A stretch of 64,000 nt of DNA, from assembly GCA_023634235.1 (NCBI GenBank), contig JAMKCF010000019.1:12479684-12543683 (forward strand), written 5' to 3'. Made by a program: the position numbers and the translations under genes. The number at the start of each line of letters is the position of its first letter. Within the stretch, counting starts at the first letter, position 1. Shown piece after piece: positions 37,548 to 47,774 of this stretch. The stretch is from Pisaster brevispinus. Taxonomy: Eukaryota > Echinodermata > Asteroidea > Forcipulatida > Asteriidae. Under the pieces are notes generated by a model, which was not told where the DNA came from, made no database searches, and was given only the letters and a program-made list of their open reading frames with translations.

Positions 37548-38980
37548 TTGAGCAAAACAACTATCATTGAAGATGTTGAATTCAACACCAATCTTCCTCA
37601 TAAACTCCTAAAAGAGTCTAGGCTCTTATGTGAAAAGTATATCAAGTTCACTGATTCATTTATTCTGTAGTTTGATCTCTTCTCATACTTTGAGATTAAA
37701 AATTGAGGGGCCTTATTGAAATCAGACAACTGAAAGGTATTCCTTTCTTTGTAGGTCATTTGTCCAGAAATTAGTGACATATGCCTAGTTTTGCTGATTC
37801 TATTTCTTGCTAGCACAGAATGATATGGATAGACAGGACCTTGAATTCAATCTGACTCCACGGCTCTATTGCATAAAATTGCTTGTAAGCACAAAAAGTA
37901 GCTAAGCATGACAACAAATGTTCTTACCGGATAAAGGTTATATATTCATTTTGCGGTAACACCATGTGCATATCTACTAGCTATGTAGATTAGTTCTTGT
38001 AGAACTAGGTCATTGCTTTTTATTCTACTACATTGGTGTAGATTATTTAAAAGAACTGTCCAGCTTATTAGCTACTACCTGGGCGGATGGTAGGAAATCG
38101 GCAGAGACTACTACTTTTGACTTTAGCTTAATAGTGGATCGGATCGAGCGGACTTCTCGTTAGTTACTTCACTGCCGCGTAGTGAGTTCTTAATTGGTCT
38201 CCTAAAACAGATTAAGGTTACCAGCTTAAACACCTTGTCTCATGTACCATTTGCGACTTGTATCCTGTTCATTTCTGCTAAGCAGAAAACTGTTAAGCAC
38301 TATGTTCAACTTTGCTGGGGCCAACTACAGGCTGCTTCTTACTGTGGATTTCTGCACTTATGGCCACACAAATCAGGCACTTCAAAGGTTGCCATAAGCA
38401 CAGAAGAAATGGGCTCAAAGAAATGTAATTGGAGGGGTCCAGGTGCAAAGCCCCAGTGGGGGTCCAGTTGGCAAAGTCCCGGGAAGCTCTGAGCTTTTGG
38501 TATTTTGTGGGATGAAAAGTCTAGTCTCTGTTTGCCTAAAAACTGAGATCAATATTAATTTTTACTGGAAATATTTCTGTAACATAAACTTGCTCAAAGA
38601 AAATCTGACTCCCACAAATCATCCAGACTGAATAGGCATATGTATTAACCTTGCCCAGATCCTACCCATAATCCTTTGTTTGCAAAAGTCATATAGTGAT
38701 CGTCTATATCAGATTACCATTAAAAAGATCAAGTTAAACATTAAACCTGGGCATAAATTTGATGTGTGATTTTGAAATGGTAGGATTTCAGGCTTTTTTT
38801 AATTCATGCACACAAAGCTGACTTAAAGAGAATAGTGGAGAGGAAGCAATACATGATGACATGGGTTTGGATCTTGTCTGTGCATTATCTGTTTTCATGC
38901 ATATTTATTGAAAACATTGTGGTATAAAAAACCCAGTAATATTCAGTGTTTCTCAAATTCAAGTGTAGTAGTATCATAGA
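37548..38980. other. Non-coding stretch with a dispersed repeat copy
   Basis: No gene recognised. 38070-38195 is related to 43483-43580: both contain ACTACTACCTGGG, GGTAGGAAATC, ACTACTACTTTTG and TAGTGGATCGA in the same order. This marks an unclassified dispersed repeat. Open frames at 38235-38492 and 38443-38631 overlap, show no domain and are not supported. Confidence 0.5.
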
Positions 38981-39250
38981 GTGTCATGGCCGAGTGGTTT
39001 AGAGCATTGAATAAAAGTTCTGGTGGTTAACTCATGGGTATGTGGGTTCGAATCCTAGTCAAGACACTTGTGTCCTGGAGCAAGATGCTTTACTGTTATT
39101 CTCTTGACCCAGGGGTATAAATGGGTACCTGCGAGGGTAGAGGTTGATATTGTGTTTGAAAAAGCCTTTGGAGCCCCACGGCAGCCCAGGGCTACATACT
39201 CCCGCAAGGGAGCTGAGAGAGATTAGAAGAATGTTCTTGGCTCAATTTCC
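38981..39250 (+). mobile_element. tRNA-derived SINE
   Basis: The head is tRNA-like: A box TGGCCGAGTGG at 38987, B box GGTTCGAATCC at 39045-39055. The ends GTGTC (38981) and GACAC (to 39067) could pair as an acceptor stem, as in a Ser/Leu-type tRNA. A non-tRNA body follows, including GGTATAAATGGGTACCTGCG and CTCCCGCAAGGGAGC. The 3' end is uncertain, about 39230-39260, and I saw no clear target duplication. Confidence 0.75.
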
Positions 39251-39688
39251 AGAGCAGTATTGTAAAGCTAATTGATATGTTAATGGAAAATGTTCAATTT
39301 CAGATTTTGTTTTTGTTATTTTTATCATTATCTTTACACTTGTCCTGCAATCCATCACAAAGGGGAACAAATACATGAATGCCAGAACAACTTGAAACAT
39401 ATTTTATCGTAGATAAAGTGGTACATTGAATTTGAATGCTTATGTTTTTGCAAATTGCAAATGGCAAATGGCATCTGCTTGGGAAAAAACCAAGAACTAC
39501 ACACACTTGTAAGGTTCTGCTTTCCCTCTCCCTCATTTCTTTTTCTGCTTATTTTTTTTCTTCTCTTTTTCGGGGTACACTAAAAAACCGAATTTGTTTT
39601 TCTCAAACTTTAAAGCAGAATTCTTGTTTTTTAAAATTTGTAGTTTTTAGCTAACTTTAATTTCTTTAATGCTTCCCAATATTCACAG

Positions 39689-40134
39689 GATGACAGACTA
39701 ACTGCTGTTGTCAAGAATGAAATAAATTGCTTTACTAAGTATGGTCATCAAGGAACCAGGCGGGGTTGTTATCTGTGGTGCCTCGGTGCAGTTAGGCAGA
39801 GAGGACAGCACTGAGAGTCGAACCCTGGCCTTCAAACAACTAGGGCCTCAAAGTCCCTGACTGGAATCTGGATGAAGCTGCTCATGCATCATCCAATAAC
39901 AGCAATGTTGCCACTGGGTATGGAATCCCCACAATCTTAACTGAGGTTGATGATGCAGACACCAGTGGAGGCGTACCACGAATTCCCAAAAGACTCGATA
40001 TCATTGCTCAGAAAGCTGCTGTAACTGAGAAGGCCATTGCAGTAAAAGGTGGGGGTAGTGTTCTTGCAATATTTGTTGCTGCAGTTGCTGGTGTTGCTTC
40101 TCAGGCTGCTCAAAATGCCGGCAAAACATGCAAG
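39689..40134 (+). pseudogene. Large frameshifted exon of a decayed gene
   Basis: Flanked by an acceptor (AATATTCACAG, ending 39688) and a strong donor (TGCAAG/GTAATC, 40134/40135). Three frames carry protein-like sequence in turn. Frame one from 39689 reads DDRLTAVVKNEINCFTKYG and stops at 39812. Frame two (from about 39741 to the TGA at 39858) contains GGVVICGASVQLG and ESRTLAFKQLG. Frame three, from 39844 to the donor, has GLKVPDWNLDEAAHASS, PKRLDIIAQKAAVTEKA and an Ala/Val-rich segment (VLAIFVAAVAGVASQ) that could be a membrane or helical stretch. Two frameshifts within one exon indicate decay, or less likely assembly errors. It enters in phase 0, matching the end of the 32379 block. No family recognised. 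Confidence 0.55.
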
Positions 40135-40770
40135 GTAATCATACCCTAAGAAATGAAAATGCCATCAAATAATATGCTGAGTACATAGAAAGTACAATGA
40201 TGTAATAATTATATTAAAGCTCTTGATCAAAGTACTGATTATTGAGTATTAAATATTGAGTATTAGTCCCATAGATAATTTCACATGCAGCTACTATTTT
40301 TTGGTGTCAAATTCCACACAATACAAGTTATGGTGAGCCTGTAAAGGCCACATTGCCTAAAATGCACAGTACATTGTGTAACACATGGGGACATTGACTA
40401 CAAAAAAAGCACAAGCAAGATTATTGTGATGATGACATCAGGTAAATTGGGTCAATAAGGAAACTATTAGGATGTAAAGCTCAAACAGCCAGTGATCAAA
40501 GACTGACTTTGTAAAGAACAAAATAATGTTATAAGAGCAGTATTAGATCCTGAGAATAATTTTTTTTAACAAACAATGTAAATTTGAAACAACCGGTGAT
40601 CATTTTTCATTGCTAGCACAATGCTGTATTATTTATTGATTTATTAATGTTTGTTGGTTACACAAACTAAAATAACAGATCTATTGATCTGTAACCTTCC
40701 ATGCCCAAAGCCAGGCACTTCCTGCTTAAACTCAAAACTCTTTGCTCATAAAATAGATGAGATTATAAAA

Positions 40771-40877
40771 AGTGGTGTAACTAGGGGGGGGGGGGGGCAC
40801 GTTCCCCAATCGTTGTCTGTGCCCCCCCCCCCCTTGACTGTTGAGATTCAAACTTCCCTAATAAAAAGTTACACTCC
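40771..40877. mobile_element. Small MITE-like element with a G-run/C-run hairpin
   Basis: Outer ends AGTGGTGTAACT (40771-40782) and AGTTACACTCC (40867-40877) are near-inverted, sharing GTGTAACT. Inside, a G run followed by CAC and a GTG followed by a C run form a long GC stem around about 18 nt. The arrangement suggests a short non-autonomous inverted-repeat element; no target duplication was identified. Confidence 0.45.
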
Positions 40878-41518
40878 TTGAGCCATTATGTAGTACAATA
40901 TTAAAACCATAATATAACTACACACAGACAAAGGATTTGTTTTGACATCAATGACAGTTTATTTAACAAAATATTGTAAATGACATAAAGAAAGCGCTAA
41001 AAAATGTATTGGTTGGAAAAATTCAAACCAACTACATTTTATTAGCCAGAAGAGCCCCCAAGAAAATATTGTGCGCACTTTTGTGTCTTATTTTAAAACC
41101 AATTACAGCCTATAATTTGAATGTTCTCTACGTATTATAGAATTTTTATCTCATCTCCTCAAAGATGATGTGTCTGTTGTATTTACTTTTAAAGCGATTT
41201 GGAATTTGTAAAAGAAACGCTTGACTTTGCCATTTATGATGCCATACAAGCCCAGTTTTTTAATGTCAACTTACACTGTGCGGCTAATCACTAATAAATT
41301 ACTTAAAAACTATGTCCGTCATGGTAAAGTTTTTTAGAGTTTATACAATATGTTTTTAAATAATTAACATTGGTAGTTATTGAGTATGTGAGGCTGACAT
41401 GGAATTAACTCCTTTGACTCTTGCCAGACTCATTCAACTCATGTTTCTTTTATGCTGAAATATTTCTACTGATTGATTACATGTAATGCTATTTTGTATG
41501 AACCCAAACTTTGGAAAT

Positions 41519-41840
41519 CCAATGATGTACCATCACTTGATGACATGTTTTTTGAAAACTGGAGGATTGGAATGAACGTACTCTTTCAATAACCAATGAT
41601 GTACCATCCCTATATGATATGTTTCTTGTATACTAGAAGATTGGAATGAATGTACTCTTCCAATAACCAATATGTACCATCCCTTTATGATATGTTTCTT
41701 GAAAACTAGAGGATTGGAATTAATGCACTCTTCCAATAACCAATGATGTCCCATGATATTTTTCTCGAAAATGAGACCATTTTGATTGTTCCAAGAATTT
41801 ATTTTTATCCCATCCCTTTCTGATATGTTTCTAGAAAACT
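41519..41840. repeat. Degenerate 74-bp tandem repeat, about 4 copies
   Basis: CCAATGATGTACCAT-type motifs start at 41519, 41593, 41667 and 41740, each followed by a GATATGTTTCT-like and a GGATTGGAAT-like motif. Copies differ by many substitutions and small indels. The minus-strand frame open across it is a by-product of the repeat. Confidence 0.8.
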
Positions 41841-42408
41841 TGTCAAGGGGAATAATGTTGTTTTCCCTCTACAAAAAACTTGTATACCAAAGTCTATTAA
41901 GATGTATGTATAATGGAAAGACGTGTCCATACTATCAGCGAACAAATTGAGGGTGTAGAGTATTTAATTGCTGTTTAATTAACAGTATGTAATTAGGTGT
42001 GTGTACACAATTAGAGTAAGAATTGTTTATGTACATGTATGGCACTTTTTGTTCAAAGAGCCCTTTCTGACACTGAGTAATGGTTTCCGACTTGAGCTCT
42101 GGCTGGTTCCTAATCTTAAATAAGAAGATGGATCTGATGTTTATGGAGATCTATTAGAGATTATAGTCAGGGCTGTGGTTTGGAAAATGTTGTGGATGTG
42201 ACAATACGTTTACTGATAAGTTTCATGAGAGACAAGGAAGGACACAACACTGGTGTTAATAAAAGTGTTTGTACATGCTGCACATCAATTCTATTACATT
42301 TATAATGTTGCTGTTACTAGCACGCTATCAATATCTTTGAAGTAAAGTTTAAAGCTTTAAACTTTTCATCCTGATGCAACCGTTTTATTTTTCTTTGATT
42401 CAAACCAG

Positions 42409-42543
42409 AAATATCAAAAACAAGGCAAACAAGACTATATGAAATCGGCAATAGTACTGTGGGCGTTGGGGACCCCACTGTTGCAGCAAAGTCAATTATG
42501 TCAAGATGTATGTAGAAACATTCTCAGGTTGGTCTTAATTTAA
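42409..42543 (+). pseudogene. Possible last exon of the decayed gene
   Basis: A good acceptor (TTTTTCTTTGATTCAAACCAG, ending 42408) precedes a segment that in phase 0 reads KYQKQGKQDYMKSAIVLWAL and stops at 42541. An alternative frame reads YEIGNSTVGVGDPTVAAKS and stops at TAG 42513. Which frame was ancestral is unclear. AATAAA at 42640-42645 would serve as a polyadenylation signal. The phase agrees with the donor at 40134. Weak evidence on its own. Confidence 0.3.
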
Positions 42544-44127
42544 ACGAAAAAGATTTTTGTTGTTGACAGTTTTGTATCTTTTTACACACTTTGGGGAAGT
42601 AGCATGAAATTAATGCTGTGCCGAGATGACCGAAGTAATAATAAATAAGAATCGCAAGTTATTTTATCCTTGTGGCTATGTTCTGTTAGTCAGTATTGCC
42701 AAACCTTGCATGTCACTTAATTCCAATTTTATTTATTGTTGATTAAAACAAATAAATGGTTAGTTATAGTAGATTTTTGTTTTATTATTAGTATTCAATT
42801 TTTTCGGGCTTATTAAAATATGAATTCAAAACATTTAAAAACATTTGTTGAGCAATGAGGGAACAACAAGTTTCAGTCGAGTTTTAAAAACCTTTAAATA
42901 GTTTGATTGTTCCAAGAGCATTGAATATAATATCAAGACAACTTGGATAAGAGATTTAACTGTACGTTATTGATGACTTAATTCCAAAACTAAGTCAGCT
43001 TGTTTTCCTGTCTTATTAACCGAACTAGGACCTGGTCGAGTCTGGAAGTACACATTTTCTGCAACCCTATAATATAGTCAGAATGAGAAATGTCATTGTG
43101 GAGACTACCAGATGACGTTGCAACAGAGTGTATGGGTGAAAAAAAGAAGCTAAACAAATCGGCTGCCATTGATATTTTTCTAATCAATTGCAAACTAAAA
43201 TACACACAATCCACCAGTAAATTTCGCGAAATAAAAATTGTTTTAATATCTTTTTAAGGTTCAAATTTATATTATTATTTAAATGAAACTAAAAACGCAT
43301 AAACAAGGGAAATGGGTTTCTACATTATTGTAACATTGTAACATTCTAGCAAGTTGGCCAAGGCCACGAATGGAATGTAAATAAACCAATACCAATAGTA
43401 AACGTGCTCGAAAATACCATATGCACCCGTCAATAGCCTGGCCCCTATCATATTTAAAGCATTGCTCGTCACATATGTTAACTACTACCTGGGGGAAGGT
43501 AGGAAATCTACCTGGACTACTACTTTTGCTTAGTGGATCGAGGGGACATCTCATTATTAACTTCAGTGCTGTGTAGTTATAACACTGCGAAAGACCCGTC
43601 GATCGATGCAACAGACCGACCGATGTGTTGGTCGGATTACTTGCCTCTTTGGCATCCCATAGAAGCTCAGGCTCAGGCTTGTTTGTGCAAGAGTCATGGG
43701 GGAATTCCCTGAGTCCAGCTGACCAGTGTGGAACTAAAGGACGTAGCAGGTAAACAACCTTTCCCTGGCCACTCAAACTTTAAATTATGTTTCTCAAGCG
43801 TATTCTCTTAGCGGTCAAGGAAATGGGATTACAACTAAATTCGTGCGCAGAGTAATTTAGAAGAAAAAAAACCCTGCTTGATCAGACAGTTGCATCAGAC
43901 TGGTAGGATTAGGCACTAGAGGGGTACTGAACGATTCCTAAAAGTTGATGTACGTATAGCGAGCGCGACAATAGGGACTGTAAGCGTATGTTTTTTTCCA
44001 GGACGAACGTGGGCAATTAACATAAATGGGCGTAGTAAACTTTACATTTCCCCTTGCACATGCTACTTGGACGTAATAGTTGTGGGTTGAAATGCACTCA
44101 CGTGTATTGTTATGTGCATTGTGAAAG

Positions 44128-44163
44128 TACATGTACACATGTACATGTACATGTACATGTACT
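44128..44163. repeat. ACATGT microsatellite
   Basis: Self-complementary TACATGTACATG-type repeats over about 36 bp. Confidence 0.85.
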
Positions 44164-45716
44164 GTACTAGTCGTGGCTTGCTGAGTCTTGATTGCCCGAT
44201 AAAATATGTTGGGATAGGGTTGGGAAGGGGAGGGAGGGCAATTAAGAATATAGACTGACGGTCATAATGAAAGAAGAAACCCATTAAATGAAATTAGAAA
44301 TGGTCCTAAATGTTTGTGATGAAAGTACGCTGCAGTTCAAATACCAGAAGGGTCCTGTTATTTACCTGTTATTGTTTTGAGCTCGATTTATTCAGTTATA
44401 ATGGGAGGTCGGGTCGGCTGGGTAAAATCAAACCATACCTTCACTCACTGCCAGTGTCTGAAAATCTTTAGGTCTGATTCTCGGGCAGAAAATCAAATAA
44501 TTATGTTGATGTCTCTTCTAAAAATTCCGTACTTTTATCGTAACCGTTAAACCATGGTTAAACTAACATAGCGCCCTCTCCGGGCTTATAGTTTTTGCCG
44601 GAATTAGCATTTGTTCCAGTGTACAAGACGTTTTTGGAGTCCTATATGAGTTTCAATGTGATTTGCATTTTTTTGAACGTTTTCCAGTTGATGAATGATA
44701 CATGTTGTGACTTGGGGAATGTAACGACAATATATAGGCGCATATCAGAGACTGCTGGAACTTGCATATCACTGATCCTTCCCAAGCCATCGGAATCTTA
44801 CAAAGAATGGTTATAAACTTCTATTGTTCTATTATTTGCACACTACACTGGGTGTTTCAGTTGTCATGGTAATGTGGTACTCAATCTATAGTATTCCGAA
44901 ATTGTACAGCAACAAGTAAGCCTATAGGTTAGCCTTTAATCTGGTATACCTTGAAGTGTTGTGAGTAACATCAAGTGACAAAGTATTGAATTTACACAAT
45001 GGCCTGCTTGCGAATTGTACAAACAAATCTCTCCAAGTGGATTGGCCAGTCAGTCATTGCTTCCCATTAAGCAAATCTTTCTTTATTGGGGAAAAACACC
45101 GCTCTTAGAAAGTGCGTCTTGGTAATAAAATTCTTGAAAAGATTCTACATTTGGAGCGCTTTTCCAAGAGCTAGTAAGACATTTTGTTAATATTTTCTTT
45201 TTTCTCGTTTGAAATCATGCTTTTCCAAACCAAGACTGAGAGGAGAACTGCTTAACTCAGTTCAGTGATATGCATTTTCCATGTACTGATGGGGACAGAA
45301 AACAACAGCTGCCTAACTCAGTTCAGTGATAGGCAGAACTAGCGGGGCAAGGCAAGTTTGTGTGTGTGCCCTTACACATGCCAACTTACGGGGTACTTTT
45401 AACAATGGAACAATGGACCCCACAAGGCAATTTCAATAGGAACAATAGGGCCCCACAAGGGAATTCTTTAGAAAAGGGAACAATAGAACAACAATAGCAG
45501 TACCCCACAAACCGGATCCGTAAGGTTGGGTGGGTGTGTGTGAGTTTGTTTTCACATTCAAACCGGGGACCTATAACAAAAGAGGACAATAGGGTCCCCG
45601 GTTGGGTAAAGGTCCCCAGTTGGAAATTGTGTACAAAACCAATGGGAGCTGTTGCCAAAAAGTTAAAGTCCAAACAAAAGAGGGACAATAGGAGGTCCCC
45701 GATTGGAGGTGTTTAC

Positions 45717-45749
45717 ACACTTGTGTGTGTGTGTGTTGGGGGGGGGGGG
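45717..45749. repeat. GT run followed by G run
   Basis: A (GT)n stretch runs directly into a run of G bases: simple-sequence DNA. Confidence 0.85.
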
Positions 45750-46736
45750 TAATAGGTAGCAAGCCATTCATTTGTGTATTTCTTTGATCTTTTTTGAGGG
45801 GGCAAGTATTTTGAGCAGCTGCCAACACCGGTTCGACACTGTATACGAGTGGCTATTGTTGTACATCCTTGTTTTATGAAGACATTGCAGTTTAAGTTCT
45901 GTTATAGGATTTACACGTCTGTTATGTCATGTGCTCCCTTGACCCTACGAGCACCTTGTAATGTCAGCTATCCCTCAAGACCATTCATTAATTCTTGCAC
46001 GATTCTTCTTTTTATAATACGGCCCTAAACAAATGGCCGCACAGAACAGGCCCTTTTGTGTTGGGGGGGTTGAACGTCGCCCCCTTCGACCTTTTCGAAA
46101 TGGTAAAATGTTTAAATAATTTAAACTGTTGGTAAACAAAATTTAAGAAATAATTTGATTAATTAATAAAACGTTATTTGCAAAAAAAAAATTAGTGGCC
46201 TGAGGTTTCGAGGACTCTGCTAGCGCACTCGGTACATAGGCGCAGAGTTCAGCCTGAAAAACGTACATAATAATATTGTATAACAGCCGTCTGCAAACTT
46301 TCTTGTGCTGGCCATGTGCATGCTCTGTCAAATGTTTTCTCCTACGGCTGTTTGCTGCGTTCGCAAAAATATACCAAAGAAACTGGTACTCCGTGCGCAT
46401 CAACGCTGGTCCCGTACAACTGTTGGTTAGTTTTGTTCACATCCGGATCCTAATGCAACACCCCGCCATGTTTGTTAGAAGGCGGTGTGAAAAGGTACTG
46501 TGTGAAAATGGCGTGAATGGCAGCCGGATGACGGTAAGAATTTATTCCTTTTTAACATTTTTAGGTTGCAAAATAAGCTTTCTGGACCCACGCCGAGCTC
46601 AATTGGAGTACAAAGAACGCATAGAGCCTAACTTTGGCGAGATTTGGTGTCTAAAAAGAACTGTAGGTGCATAAACGTGAAGGGCAAACAGTTTTGAATA
46701 GGATTGTGTACACATGACAATTGACATGTACACAGT

Positions 46737-46744
46737 GTTGCCCT
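46737..46744. repeat. Target-site duplication, left copy
   Basis: GTTGCCCT, repeated exactly at 47767-47774 on the other side of the foldback element. Confidence 0.75.
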
Positions 46745-47766
46745 GAATACCGGACACTTCGGCACCTCGCAAACTCGGCACCCACAAACTCGGCACCTTG
46801 CAAACTCGGCACCTTGCAAACTCGGCACCCACTCGGCACCAAGAATGTCGGCACCATACAAACTCGGCACCGGCCTTTTTTGCCTAACAAACTCGGCACC
46901 TAGCAATCTCGGCACCTGTTCTGTAAACCGCTAGAAAGGTCAAACCCCACGGAGATGTTAAATTAAACAAAAGATAGTTAAGAATGCTTAATGTGTATTA
47001 TTATTAACATATTTAATGTATTTTAAAATATGTTTTACCTTTTTTGTTAAGTTTACGTCTGGCATAATTGACCGCTATCACAAAATGTCCCACAAATATT
47101 TTAATTTATGATTCTGCACGAGACTTTTGCCTAAGCCGAAACCTAAAATCACTCTTGGAGTTTAATGCAGAACTTTGCACCATTCTGAAGTTTCTTGAAG
47201 GATATGGATAGTAAACTATGTTGGTGCTATCCCATCCAGTGACGCTGTATCTGTTGAATTGTTGTAATTTGAAAAATGTATTTGTGATAATACAATTCCA
47301 AATGTGGTAACTGTGCTGGACTATATCCACTTGTGTTATTATAACTGGTAAGTGGTGGGAAAATAGTTTAACCGAGATAGTGTGACCTTTTTTGACCATG
47401 TGGGTGAATCTGTCCCCCCGGACACAATACCGGACAACTTTACCTGACAGTTAAAAACTTCCTCATTCCAATTCAATTAAAAAGTCACATTTATTTACAT
47501 CATTCATGAAATATTTTAAACCATCCATAACAAAAGAAAGCGATTTGTTTGAAGAAGTATTCTTGAATCCAGTTTTACAAAACAGAAAATAAAATAAGAA
47601 TGCAGGCCTCAAACTACATGTAGAAGCCACAGGGCTCGTGGTGGGTGCCGAGTTTATATTTGTGCATGTGCCGAGTTTGCTAGGTGCCGAGTTTGTGGGT
47701 GCCGAGTTTGCAAGGTGCCGAGTTTGCAGGTGCCGAGTTTGCGAGGTGCCGAAGTGACCGGTACCC
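46745..47766. mobile_element. Foldback/MITE-type DNA transposon with iteron ends
   Basis: Both ends carry the same sequence in inverted orientation: a terminal TACCGG-N-CACTTCGGCACC block followed by six to nine iterations of AAACTCGGCACC spaced about 11 to 20 bp apart (left 46745-46915, right 47640-47766). The element is flanked by direct copies of GTTGCCCT (46737-46744 and 47767-47774), an 8-bp target duplication of the length typical of hAT and P-like transposases. The roughly 720-bp centre is AT-rich and has no convincing gene; the minus-strand frame 47106-47399 shows no domain. The element is non-autonomous. The ends do not start with the CAGGG common in hAT elements, so the superfamily is open. 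Confidence 0.8.
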
Positions 47767-47774
47767 GTTGCCCT
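47767..47774. repeat. Target-site duplication, right copy
   Basis: GTTGCCCT in the same orientation as the copy at 46737-46744. Confidence 0.75.

Larger units (their letters stand above)
40135..42408. other. Non-coding stretch, possible intron of the decayed gene
   Basis: Apart from the G/C hairpin element at 40771-40877 and the degenerate 74-bp repeat at 41519-41840, I see AT-rich DNA with no gene. Confidence 0.5.
42646..46736. other. AT-rich stretch with dispersed and simple repeats
   Basis: No gene recognised. It holds a copy of the dispersed repeat also seen at 38070 (here about 43483-43580), an ACATGT-type microsatellite at 44128-44163, a duplicated TAACTCAGTTCAGTGATA motif near 45255 and 45315, and a GT run plus G run at 45717-45749. 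The minus-strand frame at 43279-43776 (165 codons) overlaps the dispersed repeat and shows no domain. The plus-strand frame at 46276-46674 likewise shows none. Confidence 0.5.

Noticed and set aside
38981..39067. Functional tRNA-Ser/Leu gene
   Set aside because: The acceptor stem is only partly paired and a SINE body follows directly.
43279..43776. 165-codon minus-strand gene
   Set aside because: No domain, no splice sites, and it overlaps a dispersed repeat also found at 38070.
46276..46674. 132-codon plus-strand gene
   Set aside because: No domain recognised and composition not protein-like over its length; a donor-like GTAAG at about 46533 lies inside it.
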